Positions 11,241-24,239 are shown, counted from the first letter of the stretch. The stretch is 64,000 nucleotides of DNA from Cyrtodaria siliqua (GCA_037043455.1 JAWPHD010003262.1:62001-126000); one strand, 5' to 3'. Notes: generated from the letters alone by a model not told the origin. Numbers and translations: made by a program.

Positions 11241-12720
11241 AAGATGAATTGCTGGGCAATTGGACATCCGGTTTATTTCGATTGAACATAGATATAAAAA
11301 TCGAACAGGAAAAGCAGCATTCAAGAACGACAGTCAACCACAAACACACACAGAAACAAAGAACACATTTATAGACGAATAAAAACGAATAAAAGTTCAA
11401 ATAAGACATCACAAACACAAAAGGGTTGACAATAGGGCTACCGCCTTGGAACGGTCAGTGGCAAAAAAGTCCGCTGGGGGTTTATACCAGGTTGTAGGGT
11501 GCACCAAACCTCACACTTACCCTACTGTCAACCCAATAAAACGGGAAAGTGTAAATAAAGAAATCCCCGCCATGAACTATTCTCTAACCAACAAGACAGC
11601 ATTAATATGCAAAATAAGTAAAACACAAAAATGTTCGTGTATATATAAATACAAAAAAACAATAGCCTAGAAAGCCACAAAGAAGGTACCCAATGACTTG
11701 ACAGAAGCCAGAGCAACAAGAGAATAAACCATTGAGAACACGACAAGACAAGACTGCGGACAAACATCAAACGTCACCGTCCTTTTGGGCTTTAGGAAGA
11801 CGTCATCATACGGTCCACAGCCTGCCTGTCCGGTCATCGCACAATCAAAGAGGAAAGCATAATGGCGAACTGTAAATCGGTCCACCACCAAGCATGCAGT
11901 GCGTTGCAAATTGCAAAAATTATAGGGTCATAACCTCTTTTGGTATACCTTTTAACATAAAGATAGTATGAAAGTGATCATGACCAAGGATCTTAGAAGT
12001 TTGTAAATCACGTCACCACAGAAGTCACGTTGTGATAGTCCTTGTTGCAGAAGAGTTCTTAAATTACTTTTATAGAACAAGATCAGGGTTAAGATAATAA
12101 CATTTTGTGACGGTATTACGATGTTTGTGGTAATAGTAATCCTGATGGAGGAGCTTTTTAGTTATGCAAAGATTACGAATACTCGAGTACAAGCTCTAGA
12201 AAAACGAATAATTTGCGACACATAGACCCCATAAGAAGTTGCTCGGGGAACATCCCCATCTAAATGTGGATTAACAATATCAAAATTAAAATCATGTTTT
12301 CTTGTCATATATTTTGCTAATTATTTCACCATTTTTAATGGAGAGATTTAAATCAAGAAAAGAAGCGTTAGTATCAGAAATACTAGCTTTGTTCAATTGA
12401 AATTCTTTAGGGTATATATTATTAACCATAGCTGAAAAGAAAGGGTTGTCAATGTTTAATATGTCATCCAGATACCGAGAGGTGTCATTAAAGGCCACAA
12501 TAACATCTTTCTGTGTATCTGGTGAAAGACAACATGAAATCTCTTTCATAGCAATATAAAAATAAATCTGCGACAAGGGGTGCACAGTTCGTACCCATAG
12601 GGATACCAACAATTTGTCTATAAACGATCGTTCTATACCTGACGAAACTATTATCTAATAGGAAAATGAGTGCTTCACAAACTTGTTGGAAATTCCACAT
12701 AGTGTAATTGTCTAAAGAAG
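11240..12720 (-). mobile_element. Penelope-like element module with RT remnant
   Basis: This block holds a distinctive module that recurs in the window. It includes GAACAGGAAAAGCAGCATTC, CAACCACAAACACACACAGA, GTTGACAATAGGGCTACCGC, GGAACGGTCAGTGGCAAAAA and, near 11695, GACAGAAGCCAGAGCAACAA. An RT remnant follows at 12292-12713. Because the RT fragments at 12.3, 40.2 and 40.7 kb all travel with these modules, I infer that the modules are terminal or untranslated parts of the same Penelope-like family. No intact end or target duplication was identified. Confidence 0.55.
12292..12713 (-). pseudogene. Penelope-like reverse transcriptase fragment
   Basis: The upstream frame contains GIPMGTNCAPLVADLFLYCY, the finger/palm signature of Penelope-like reverse transcriptases. 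A shift of frame near 12540-12610 leads to the catalytic palm motif YLDD (about 12463-12474) and then SFLDLNLSIKNG and IYDKKT. The frame stops there. Fingers N-terminus, thumb and any GIY-YIG endonuclease are missing. It is a dead fragment. The group assignment rests on the GTNCAPLLADLFL-type motif and should be checked by a tree. Confidence 0.7.
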
Positions 12721-12729
12721 ACGGGCTTC

Positions 12730-13690
12730 TAATTTATCCACCGAATTGTCGTGAATGTCAGACCTTACACAAAGTTGACATCAATCAACTTGGCCGAGGA
12801 AGATTTAATAATAAAACACGTGATTAAATAAAATTTATTTTCTTATTCAACCATAACTAAAGTTGTTAAAATAAAATCAGCAACATTCTGTATAGGCAGC
12901 TGCTTTTCAGCCTTAAGGCAGCTATACAATTAGATATCTTGTGACAACATTTTTCACTAGACAATACATATCTAGCTAAAGGAAAGATAACTTGAATGGA
13001 AAATAGACGTTTGCCAATATGTGCAATTGTTTGACAGATCAACAGTGCGGTACATCATTCCATAACAAACTATCCGCTATTGAGTACTGAAAAAGCAATG
13101 TGTCTAAATAAGACATTTTGAAGATGTCTTGAAGGGTTCTTTGTTCTACCTACCTGGAGTATTGCCGGAAGGTATCTTGAACATGTAGTGAGCGATTGTC
13201 CAACGTTTTGCAGCGATTCATAACCGTTTCATCCGTTATATATATTTACTTGAGTGTTGCTAAGAGAAGACCATTAACGACGTTTTAGCTAATCCCGACA
13301 ACTACAATGGCCTAATGCAATAGCCGCGACACTAAACATGGGAAAGAACTGAAATTGACTACAAGTAAATACACGGGTAAAAGTGGTCATAATTTTGATA
13401 AAAAAATAACAACAACAAACAGAACATAACCTAGCTGGAAGAAGTAGGTTATAAGCCGCAGCCATGATTTAGTCGATTTATTTCGAAATACATGTTTACA
13501 AACAAACATTAAATCTTTTTGTAAGTACAGTGCCCGAATTCACCAAACATTACTGAGAAAATTAATAGGCTTAAAACTCCATAATATATGTCTGAAAATG
13601 AACATAAAAACATTTTTTAAATATGCATGCAAATAAAAATAAACATCCTAACAAAATGCAATTCGGTTTAAACATTTGTCATTATGGATG
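12730..13690. other. No feature seen
   Basis: AT-rich sequence without coding or clear repeat structure. Confidence 0.5.
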
Positions 13691-13699
13691 AAAACTCAG

Positions 13700-13812
13700 A
13701 TAATATGGAGCTTGACACTTGTTATGAATGAATACTGATAATCTGGAGCTTGACACATGATATAAATAAAAACTCAATTTGGAGCTTCACACGTGTTATG
13801 AATGAATAGATT
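13700..13812. repeat. Degenerate direct repeat, about 50-bp units
   Basis: GGAGCTTGACACTTGTTATGAATGAA is echoed by GGAGCTTGACACATGATATAAATA and GGAGCTTCACACGTGTTATGAATGAA, giving three imperfect units. Confidence 0.6.
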
Positions 13813-14035
13813 TTCATCAGAACCTGATCAAACACTTGGCTTTCCAAATTAGATGACGTCATGACGTCACAACGGTCAGCGATGTGGCCATTTTGGATGA
13901 CGATGATAAAACTGTCAGCGTTGACTGAGACACCGATTGATTTCATATTATAACAACTTAATAAATGCGATCAGTGAGACTAGAACCTGAACTCTACAAT
14001 CTAAGTTTTGATCAAATCCGAGCTTAAATACAGAA

Positions 14036-14402
14036 CAAGATTGATATATATACTATATTCCAACAGAATACCAATCCAGTGGTGTCTAAACATGTTTCTT
14101 TATTTCATCTTATCATTGATAATAATTCACTAACATCGTCAATCATTAAACCCATTTTGAAAAAGTTGTTGCTATATACAGTTATACAAAATAAAACATT
14201 ATTCATTTTGTTTTCACGTTTTATACAGGAGATATAACGATAAAAAGATTTCTATATATACTATAATTCAACACTAACAATCCAGTGGTGTATACACATG
14301 TTTCTTTATTTCATCTTATCATTAATAATAATTCACTGACATCGTGAATCACTAAAACCCTTTTGAAATAGTTGTTGATATATACAATTATACGTAATAA
14401 AT
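14036..14402 (+). repeat. Direct duplication of about 160-200 bp
   Basis: Both halves share AATCCAGTGGTGT, ACATGTTTCTTTATTTCATC, TTATCATT and AATAATTCACT with scattered substitutions. The first is at about 14040-14200 and the second at about 14240-14400. No coding potential. Confidence 0.7.
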
Positions 14403-16275
14403 ATATTGAAACAAATCTTCTCCCGGAATTTTCGTTTAATTTGGGTTGACTGAATCGGCTATTTGCGCCAATATAACACTATAGTCGATGTCAAGCGAAG
14501 GTGCGCGTGACGTCACATCGTGTTTCTGTCTTTGCAAAAACTCGCTTGAAAAAAAATCGACCACAACTCATACATAATGAGATTTTCGTAGAGTTTATCG
14601 ACCTGTTTATTTGCATTATAGTTGTTTTCAGAATCCAGTACGTTCGTCTAGCATAGATCAGCATGCATGTACGACTTGAAGCCTCGATTTATGAGGAAAA
14701 TGTAGGTTATCCGCCAGATGGCGATGAGGAGGCGCCAAATGCAATGACTATTTATGCAAGTTGATAAATCAACCTTGCATTCAAAAACCTATGTGTCTCT
14801 CGATTGCAACGTCTGAGGTATAATACAATATATAATTCATGTGTCTATCGAGGTCAATAGCGAAGGCCGGTGTCAGGACATGTCAAACGTAACACATATT
14901 GCATGTCAAAATACGTTCTATAAGGTATATAGCAAACTGAAACAACAATTACAACAATAACATTAACAATAACATTTTAAACATTTAATTTTCTATCTAG
15001 GTTTAACTTTTTTCCGGATAATTGTTTTGAAAACATGCTGCGCCCTTTGTCGGATGACTATCGTGATATATACAGTCCCTGTATACCCATATCTTGATAC
15101 CTCCTTTGAATATTTGTCCCATAATGACGTAAGTTCACGTCTAATCATTTATTATCGTAAATGACAAATAACAATCATATTAGTTACTGTCTGCATTCAC
15201 CAGGAGCTTCGGTGGCTAAATGGTAGTCAAGGCGACTTTGAACTGCAGACATCAACATTTAACAAAACAAAAGAAAACAAAAGAAAAACATTAATAAATT
15301 GAACTGGCATATATGAAAACAACAAAAAGGTTTAACAAATATTGACACTTTTAATATTTTAAAACCACTGGATTAACTAGCTAGAGATTTCTATACTTTT
15401 CTTTTAAAATTTTTGTGATTATAAACTGCCATACTATTTAATTTGTAAACAAACTCTATATGGACGGGCCTTAACTAATGTAGTAGAACTTGTGGCCCAA
15501 CCCTTTTGCAAAATAATGTAAATGTTGCAATAAAATATGTTTAAACCAAACTAGAGATTTAAAATGTTAGCCTTGCATATGACCCCATCACCAGTGTTAG
15601 CTTGAAATAAAAATAACAAGAAAAATCGCTGTAATATTAAAGCACAGGTTTTAACTCACATGCAAAAATGAAGTAGGTATAAACACAAGCATTTACATGT
15701 AATCTAATAATGTGAGCAAGATTCCAAATTAACTTCTGCATGAAACAGATTATGGAAATCAAGTGATGTCTTTAACACTAACATATTCACAACTATGTTA
15801 ATATTAAAACACAAGAGTGTACAGGATATTGTTCTCGCCTCAAGTGGAATCGACGGCTTTCCGATGGGTGGGGGCGGGGCGTAGGGGCATACTTTAACTG
15901 TATCTTGCCGTATTACGTTACTGCAAGGGTGCATTTAATAAATCTGAGACATGTCACGCCGGCAATTAAACAGGGCGTCTCTCATAAGAGAGGCTAGTAT
16001 GCTAACAACATGTCTACTGCATTTCCAGATTCAGGACATATCAATGAACAGAGCATATCTGAATTTGCGGCCTCTCAAATATGATAACACTATAAACAAA
16101 TAACTTTGAATGACTTTGTGGGATATAATTATTATACAAGGTATAAACTGTTTTAATCCGGTTTGTTTTCAAGACATAAATCGTTTTAAACGGTCGTGAT
16201 GGTAAAGACGCTGCGTTAAGATGCTGCGTTATAAAACTATATTATATATTTTGTGATGAATTATAGAAATTTCCC
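14403..16275. other. No gene; short tRNA-like A-box fragment
   Basis: GGAGCTTCGGTGGCTAAATG near 15203 resembles a tRNA 5' half, but no matching T-arm follows, so I do not call a tRNA. The rest is AT-rich and uninformative. Confidence 0.4.
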
Positions 16276-16281
16276 AGTTTG

Positions 16282-16414
16282 AGAAAATCTATAACATATC
16301 CCTTCCTCTACTGTGCTATCTCGCCTAGTGTGCAAGATAGCACAGTAGCCGTTGGTATGTGATAGTTTTTATTTTTGCTCGCCCTATGGCACTAGGCCTT
16401 TTGGCGAGCTGTTC
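16282..16414. repeat. Two adjacent hairpins
   Basis: CTACTGTGCTATCT pairs with AGATAGCACAGTAG around CGCCTAGTGTGCA (about 16307-16347), extended by imperfect CTATAACATATCC / GGTATGTGATAG arms. A second hairpin, GCTCGCC...GGCGAGC, follows at about 16379-16411. Confidence 0.65.
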
Positions 16415-16449
16415 GGTAGGTGGTTAATAGATTTTGGAAGGGGAAATTA

Positions 16450-17796
16450 TGGGGGAGTAATTGTTTCAACAATGGCAAGAACCAGGTAGACAACTGTGTC
16501 AGTTGTGTAAGGTTGGCCGTGAATTCAGAAGGCGATTAGATAAAAGATAATATAGTATATTAACTGCCCTTAGATGTTTATATTAAGCTCTGGTTGGTCT
16601 ATTTATTATTTTAAATTTATATTGAGGATACAATATATTCCAACGCCAGCGCGTCACCATTTCTTTTTTTAAAAATTATTCTATCTTAATATTTACATAT
16701 ATACATACTCCATGTTTTATCTGCCTCGTGCTCCCTTCCAGAAGGAATGGACATCATTAGATGTAAGCATATATTTTTAAAACATGATAAAATAACCCAG
16801 TGTTGTTTTAGGACATCACTCCAGATCTCTCAATATATAACTGGGCCAAAAGCGGCATGCGCTATGAGAGTAAGCACGTCAAATGGAGTGTGTCCCTCCA
16901 CCAAAGCCGCGTGGAGGCCACACTGGGGAGGGCACGAGGTAGAAGTATACATAGGATGTACATGTTAATATTATTTCCCCCCTATCCCGATGTGTGCGTC
17001 AGACAAGACTAAAAAATAGCTTCTTCCCAGCTGTCGACATAAAACCAATCTGTTAAGCATATATACAAATAAATCGGACAGCCAGGAATTTCTATTATCT
17101 TATCATAAAAAACGGATAATTATTAAAATCACACAGCGGGACCGGTGGGGACATACAATATATTGTTGCTATATAGACAGGAAAGTCGAGCAGCTGTCGT
17201 TAATCAAGCATGGGTTCGTAAGAAACGATTTACCATACTAAAATCCAACATAAGATAATATGATTAAAACCTGTTACATTGTAAATAGGGCAGGACGGAC
17301 GTTAGTCCATTACAAAATGCCGATGTTTAAAGTTATTTAAAAGATATAGTATCCCGTGGATCCAATGGGACTGATTAGTCACAAGTATCCATTAGGAACA
17401 GATTAACGGCCGATGTTCGTCTTCACAGAAGAAAAAAATACGTTAAAAATGAGGTCTATTCCAATTGGAGGTAGTAAACTGTCTGTATTTTCAATACAGA
17501 GTTTATACCCACTGATGAGTCTAAGTTGGTCCCCATCAGTGATAGATTATGAATTAAATATGGACAGAATATATATCAGTCCAAATTCTAAAACATATAG
17601 TAGTGGGAAGGGTAAAGAGAAAAGTAAGTTAAATTTGATTGATGATTATTGTTCTGATGATGATTATACTGTATAATACTAACAGGTTGGGGCTAACAGG
17701 AATATATAGATAAATGATCATATGACTCATGAATAGGTATTGCTGTTATACACATAATCTATATATATATTGTATATCCAGCTAAGATACAAAAAG
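16450..17796. other. No gene; probably 3' flank or UTR of the LINE on its right
   Basis: Nothing recognisable until the LINE stop codon at 17797. An 87-codon plus-strand frame (17413-17676) ends in acidic residues and has no recognisable domain. It may simply be the complement of the LINE 3' UTR. Confidence 0.35.
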
Positions 17797-19826
17797 TTAT
17801 ATCTTCTTTTGGAAGTGTGAATCCTTAATGAAGTCACTAAGCGCACTAAAGACTGGTAGTCTATTCCGTTTTTCAGGGTCAAGAATATTTGGAAGGTTAA
17901 ACGGAATAGATAGTTGTTGAAGTTTAAATTTCAAGTTATTTCGCGTTACATCTAGCTGATCACAATCGAGGAGGAAGTGTTCAGTGGTGAATGGGACAGA
18001 GCAAGAGGGGCAATCTTTATGCAGATCTTTTATTATATGACTTCCCATACTTGCTGGTAGTAGATTGTATCCCATTCTCAATCTAGTGATATCTTTATTT
18101 ATTAATTTATTGGTTGATAAAAGATCATGATTTCTAAAATTATTGCTGAGCCTTGTAATAGTATTATATTTATTTGTTTGCTCTATTAAATAATGGTTTA
18201 ATTTCATGTTAATTGTTTTATGAATGATGGAGTATATTTCTGAAGGGGCTAATGGGACAGGTTGATTAATTAATATATTATTTAAGCCTGCCTTACAAGC
18301 AAGATCTGCTTTTTCATTTCCAGGTATTTGGACATAGGCCGGACACCACTCGAATGTAACTGAGAGGTTTGAGAGGTAGCAATCATTAATCTGAATTAAA
18401 ATATCTGAAATTAGGTCCGGCCTTGATTTGCTTGTTCTATCCCTTATTGCTGTTAAACTAGATGGGGAGTCCGAAAATATAACTGAGTATGGAGGTTTGT
18501 TTTTGTAGATCCATTTGAGAGAATTTTTTATCGCGATCAGCTCAGCAGTAAATATTGATAAGCTATCTGTAATTCTTTTTATTTTTGTGATATTTAAAGT
18601 TGGAATGACAAAAGCAGATGCTACTCTACCGGTATTTGGGTCGTTTGATCCATCTGTATAAATGTTAATATGAGAAATATATTTATTATCTATATGTTCG
18701 TTGAAGGCCAACTTAATATCTTGTTGGTTGTCTTGTTTACTAATCATATTTGAAAGGTTTATGTCCACTATTGGAGTAAGTAAAGTCCATGGGGGGATAT
18801 CTTTTTTACTAGAGTCTAGAATGTTTATATCATTTAATTTGTATTCTTCAACAAGATAAAATGTGACTGAGCCAAAGGGTTTGGGCCTATCTTTAAATTT
18901 ATTTTTACAATAAGTAGGTTTAATAATGTCATTGGCAGGATTAGTTAATTTATTAGTCTGGGATCTAGACCAGTATCTCAGCATCTGCTCTTCTCTATGT
19001 AAATGGAGGGGGAGAACTCCCGCCTCGTGTTCTAAAATATGTTTTGGGGTAGATTTAAGTGCGCCTAGTGCTATCCTTAAAGCTTTGTTTTGAATTATAT
19101 CGAGTTGCTGTAATAACGAGGAAGAAGCACATGAATAAACATGAGAACCATAATCTATTTTTGGTCTAATAAGGGTTTTATATAATATAATTAGAGATTT
19201 TCTATCTGATCCAAAATCCGTTCCTTTTAACATTCTTAATAAATTTAAATCTTTCTCACATTTAGCTATTAAATTGTGTATATGTGTTGTAAAGTTTAGT
19301 CTTCTATCAAAAATAATGCCTAAAAATGTGGCTGTTTTACTAAATATAATTGTAGTGTCACCTAGAAAAAGGTCGACAGATTCACGGGTGGTATTGCCAA
19401 AAATAATTCCCACTGTCTTATTAGGTGATAATTTAAAGCACCATTTGTTTGCCCATTCCCATATTAAATTTAGGCCCTTTTGAGCTTTAGTTTGTAGTTT
19501 ATTTAAATTTTCCCCGTTACCCATGTGCTGCTATCATTGGCAAATTGGTTAACAACCATGCCAGTGTCTTTAACGATATCTGGCAGGTCGTTAATGAGAA
19601 TATTAAAAAGAAGGGGGGATATTATGGAACCTTGGGGAGTACCTCTCTCTAATGATTCTTCATCGGATAGAGAGTCATCCACCTTAACTTGTATCTTCCT
19701 GTCCTGAAGAAAGGCCTTAATGAAGGAGAAGCAATTTCCTCTAATTAATGCCAAAATCAAATAATTTAGTAAGAATCCCTATATTCCAAGCAAAGTCAAA
19801 TGCTGTTTGTAAATCTAACAAGAAAA
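17797..19826 (-). pseudogene. I-group LINE ORF2, C-terminal half: RT palm, thumb and RNase H
   Basis: Read on the minus strand from 19826, it starts with an RT segment (LLDLQTAFDFAW), then GTPQGSIISPLLFNILINDL and the catalytic box, here FAND instead of the usual YADD. A one-base slip near 19513-19525, in a G run, leads into an uninterrupted 575-codon frame (19524-17797). That frame has the thumb (FKLSPNKT, FLGIIFD) and an RNase H domain with D291 in YTDGS, E328, D352 and D407 in PGNEKAD. The usual His of the last motif is Tyr397. A Cys/His knuckle (CPSCSVPFTTEHFLLDC) closes the protein. A second slip lies near 19740. An RNase H domain after RT places it in the I/Nimb/ingi assemblage. The 5' half is at 30275-31627. 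Confidence 0.8.
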
Positions 19827-20260
19827 GTCATAGTATACAATCTATACTATGACGACGAGCGGCAATAAGAATGGAACTGTCGGAATAAATGTTATTGTGT
19901 ATGTTATTAGCAAAGGTTTATACATGTGTTTTTCTGAATGACATACATTTAGGTTTTAATGGAAATTGATAATGTAAACAGTGACGGAAGACACGGCTAT
20001 CTGAACCGTTTGAAGGGAAATTGAAAGGAGCATGTGTAATTAATAGTCCTGTAGCAATGTCAGTAAACATTTAGATATAAATGAAGAGGTGTTTGTTCGC
20101 TTGGGATTCAAAATATGTTTGCTAAAGATTCAGATAAATACACCAGAAGAGAAATATATAAATAATTATGAAAATCTAAATACTGAGATGTATTTTTTTT
20201 TATTGTTGACAGAAGTTCTGAGATGACAATTTTATTATTAACAATGTAATGATTAACAGG
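19827..20260. other. Hairpin at the LINE break, then featureless sequence
   Basis: At 19827-19853, GTCATAGTATA and TATACTATGAC form a perfect 11-bp hairpin with a 5-base loop exactly where the LINE sequence stops. No gene is seen in the remainder. Confidence 0.5.
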
Positions 20261-20264
20261 AAAA

Positions 20265-20495
20265 AGGCCATCCCTAAGAAAGTGTTGGTTTGCTGTGCTC
20301 GACCTACACACTAAAGAGCCCTTTCCAAAAGTTGTTATTGCAATTCTTTTGAGTTTTTTTTTGACTATTTTAAGAATAGTTTCCCTGTAATTTCTTCTGT
20401 TTTTACTGTGTTTGGGAAAGAAAGAAAAATTGACCTACCTACCTAAAACTTTTTGGGTCGGAGCACAGCAAACCAACAATGTTTTAAGGATGGCG
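20265..20495. mobile_element. MITE with about 40-bp terminal inverted repeats
   Basis: The left end GCCATCCCTAAGAAAGTG plus GTTGGTTTGCTGTGCTCGAC is mirrored at the right end by GGGTCGGAGCACAGCAAACC plus AACAATG...AAGGATGGCG. The 150-bp interior has no frame. It is non-autonomous, and its superfamily is not assigned. Confidence 0.7.
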
Positions 20496-20798
20496 TAAGC
20501 AACAAATTAACAATGTACATGTTGATCAAGCACAGTTGCTGTTTTGGAGAGAATAACAGATTTTATTTGATCGAGAAGTGAGCAAATGTTAGATTTTCAC
20601 AAATGCCAAGCATTAGTGAAATCTCTCCCCAGATAAAATAAAATATGATTTTGCGCTGAAACATCAAATGTTGCATTTATGTATTAATTACATGGTGAAG
20701 TTCCTATTTTCACTAATCATAATTTACACATGCACAAAAGACGGCATTCTGACATCTAAAGTGTATTGCACTCGGCAGTGTTTATTAATATATATTAA

Positions 20799-21114
20799 AG
20801 GGACACACGGCAATCTTGATTTTTTAAAAACTCACGGCGTCCCGTTAGTTTTTCTCTTAACTTGCATTTGTTCAATCATTAATATTAATTATTAGAATAG
20901 TTTAAGGCAAATTATGTTTACATATTACTAACTTTTTATAATATTGCACCAATAATATATTTAAAAACTTGGAAAAATAGTGAAGAAAATTGAATATCTC
21001 AATTTTTCATTTAATTATATGCAAGCAGTTTTAAAGTAAAAAATGACGCAGGATAAGTAAATCGAGGAGGAAATTGTAATACTTGAATAAAACTCAAGAT
21101 TGCCATGTGTCCCT
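20799..21114 (+). mobile_element. TTAA-flanked MITE, complete copy
   Basis: Terminal inverted repeats AGGGACACACGGCAATCTTG and CAAGATTGCCATGTGTCCCT are bounded on both sides by TTAA (20795-20798 and 21115-21118). TTAA target duplication is the rule for piggyBac and Kolobok elements. No coding capacity. A solitary similar end lies at 21336. Confidence 0.75.
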
Positions 21115-21639
21115 TTAAGAAATTTTCAAAACATTATTCAGCGATTTGCAGAACAATATTTCACTGTCTTAGTGACACATCCAAGTGAAATATATATAAA
21201 CTGAACACATATTTTCCAAAAGTAATTTTAAAGTGAAGAAAGCAGATCTGGCAGTGGAAATAGAAACTATGTTTCACAGCATTATTTAACTTTTAAAAGT
21301 TTTATTTCACTGATTGCTTACATGCATGATCTTAAAGGGACATATGGCAATATTGCAGGATGTATCAAGCTTTAAAGTTGAAACCTCTATAATTGCAGTA
21401 TTGTTATTTTCAAAAATATTGTTCAGGCAGTGAAAATAACGCTCCCAGTGTATTTTGGAAGAGCGAAGTCACACTTTTATTTCTCTATTTAAAGTGCCTA
21501 TCCTGCCATCAACAGAAAAGTTTAACAACATATGTATACTGTTTCTAAACCTACTAGCGACAAGTTATATATATATTTTAAAGTTTGAAAATCTGAACTC
21601 TATAAACACAATATGAACGGCTTTAAACAGAGATGCGAA

Positions 21640-22175
21640 ACAGTGGAACGTTGAATTGTTGCTCATGTAATCTAAACGCCAAAGTTGAAGGTAAAAATTA
21701 TAAGGTTATCCGCCCTTGCTTGGAGGGTCAAAGTCACTTTCACATTTGCCTTGTCACGTTGCAATGTACCACTCAAGATACAACTATAAGCAAAGTTTTA
21801 AAGGTCTATAGTGCATACAGTTTGTGAAAAAGTGACCTAAACGCAAAAGTTGAACCTAAAAAATATTAAGTTATCTGCCCTTTGCTTGGAGGGTCAAGGT
21901 CACTTCCACAGTTGCTTTGGCACATTGCCATGTACCACCCAAGATACAACTATAAGCAAAGTTTGCAAAATCTACTTTTGTGAAAAAGTGACCTAAACGC
22001 AAAAGTTGAACCTAAAAATTAGTAAGTTATCTGCCCTTTGCTTGGAGAGTCAAGGTCACTTCCACATTTGCTTAGTCACGTTGCGATGTACCACCCATGA
22101 TACAACTATAAGCAAAGTTTGAAAGGTCTAGTGCATACAGTTTGTGAGAAAATGACCTAAACGCAAAACATGAAT
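21640..22175 (+). repeat. Tandem array, units of about 155-168 bp
   Basis: Three to four units share AAGTGACCTAAACGCAAAAG, AAGTTATCTGCCCTTTGCTT, GGAGGGTCAAGGTCACTTCC and GATACAACTATAAGCAAAGT. Unit starts near 21680, 21848 and 22003. No open frame is conserved between units. Confidence 0.75.
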
Positions 22176-22359
22176 GTTGACGCCGCCGCTGGAACAGCAA
22201 CACACTCTTCGAAAAGGCGAGACAAAAACACACTCTGAATATGTATGAATAATTACAATTTGCATACGGTAATAATATGATGAATGACTATCAAATGTAC
22301 ATATTGTTAAGTTCATGCTGTACAAAAACAACATTACTGATGTGGAAAAAATAAATTGT

Positions 22360-22455
22360 ATGTACAACTCAGTGTGTCAGGTCCCTGCCAAGACTTGAAC
22401 TTGAATCTCTTTTCTCGAAAGAAAAGCGTGTTTCCTTACACTACAGAGATCGCCC
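22360..22455 (-). repeat. tRNA-like / SINE-head remnant
   Basis: The minus strand has an A-box-like CTCTGTAGTGTAAGG and a degenerate B-box AGTTCAAGTCT at tRNA-like spacing. It is too degraded to fold as a tRNA. Confidence 0.3.
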
Positions 22456-22459
22456 AGAC

Positions 22460-23936
22460 ATCACAAAAAGAGTGTACAAAACTAAGCGAAATTAATAAAG
22501 ATGTAGATCAAAAGAATGTCAAACTAAAACTATCACTGAAGTTATTAATACCCTTGCAAACGCATACCCCATGACTTCATGTATATGCGCAGTTCCACTT
22601 CATACTGATGCTTCTCACAATGTTTGGGGTATGACAGAGGTGACCTTATTTTGGTATGCGACACACCGCTATCCCAAGATGTATCCACATACCAAGTTTG
22701 GTATCTCTAAGTGTTATTGTATTGAAAATATGGTCCGGACAAGAGGTGAAAGAGTCTGTGGATGCTCTACTGGCTAAATGTGCAGGGGACCGTAACACAT
22801 TTTGAACATTCATTCAACCGGCACATTGAAATGATATAGGCCACTAGTTGTTGAATGCCAGCCAGGGTAGCAGGAGAACTAGTCTGTACAAAGTTAGTGT
22901 ATTACAGGGTTCCCCCAGTTTTTTTAGAACAAAACTCAAGGTCTTTTCCAGGTTTTTCCCACAGTTTTCAAGGACAATTTATACCAGTGTTTGTCCGACA
23001 CCGTTGTTGCAAAAACGTTAAATTGTTCGCAGTACTAATATGTGACACCACACAAGATGTTAGTTTATTGTTTTTGACAAGTATTGACTTTAACCCGCTG
23101 TTTTTCAGGCCGTTCTGCCTCCTATGAAGGAAATTTAGTGTTGACATTTAACTTGTTCTCAGACGACATGCTTTATCGATTCAAATGATTAGACGCTTGC
23201 ACATACGACGGAACATTGCGAGTTTTATTCGTAAATACTCGGCTAAAATCGTCAACATATTTTATGAGTCATCCGGTGAGGTAACGAATTTGTACGACAG
23301 CGATCGAAAACAAAATTATCATTTGGGGTTCACATTTCATTGATCAGAGCATTAACACATCTTTACGATTGTTCACGAATATCAATGGTTAATTTATATT
23401 GGCTTACAAGGCCCGCGTTTAACTATTTGACAAATCGCCATAGGCGAAAAGTAACCTGAACTGGCGAATGAAAACCGTAAGAAATACACACCAAATTCGC
23501 CAGACATCGGCGGTCTGGTGAATCCAAATTTTCGACCGATTTTGTCTAAAAGATCTCGGAAAATCCCGAATTCTAATTCAGTCTTTCACTGTTTATAAGC
23601 CACTATCCGGCTGAGTGTTTTAGCTAATTAGTGACAATCCATTTAGATAGATAAACTAATTATGGCAGCGTTTATTGAAAACCACTGTCAAAGTATCGGT
23701 GCGATAGACTCCGCCCACTGTTCCGCCTCTTGCTGTTTATCAACTGGTTTGTGACCCGCGCTCAGCATTATCTACAGATTTAACTGTGTGATCGAGCCGA
23801 GTAAAACATCAAATGTGGCGCCCTCTAGCGGCCAAAATGGCTGATCAAAACAGAAAGGTTGAAAATGTTTGCTTGCGAGTTAGCCAGAGATACTCAGCCC
23901 GTCGGTGTTTTTGAACTTTACGATCACTGATAAGTG
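22460..23936. other. No gene seen
   Basis: CAGGGTTCCCCCAGTTTTTT at 22905 resembles the outer end of an hAT element, but I found no matching right end. The rest is non-coding. Confidence 0.4.
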
Positions 23937-23940
23937 TTAA

Positions 23941-24233
23941 AGGGACACATGGCAATCTTGATTTTTTAAAAACAAACTGCGTCCAGTTAGTTTTTCTACA
24001 TAAATTGCATTTGTTCAATCATTAATGTTAATTATAAGAATTGTATTAAGCCATTTGTTTTTGCATATTATTATTTTTTTATATTATTGCACCAGAATTA
24101 TATTAAAACTTATAGTATAATAAGACGAAATAATGAATACTTAAAATTTGATTTATTTAAATGTAACCAGGGTAAAAGTAAAAATGATACTGGACATATA
24201 AATTCAAATACTGCAAGATTGTCATGTGTCCCT
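23941..24233 (+). mobile_element. TTAA-flanked MITE, second complete copy
   Basis: AGGGACACATGGCAATCTTG opens it and CAAGATTGTCATGTGTCCCT closes it, with TTAA at 23937-23940 and 24234-24237. It shares the interior tract ATTTGTTCAATCATTAATGT with the copy at 20799. Confidence 0.75.
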
Positions 24234-24239
24234 TTAAGT

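Noticed and set aside
17500..17550. CTGATGAGTC hammerhead start
   Set aside because: No GAAA partner at the right distance.
17413..17676. 87-codon plus-strand gene with acidic C-terminus
   Set aside because: No domain, splice or promoter support, and it lies antisense to the probable LINE 3' UTR.
22905..23620. hAT element starting CAGGGTTCCCCC
   Set aside because: No matching right end or target duplication found.
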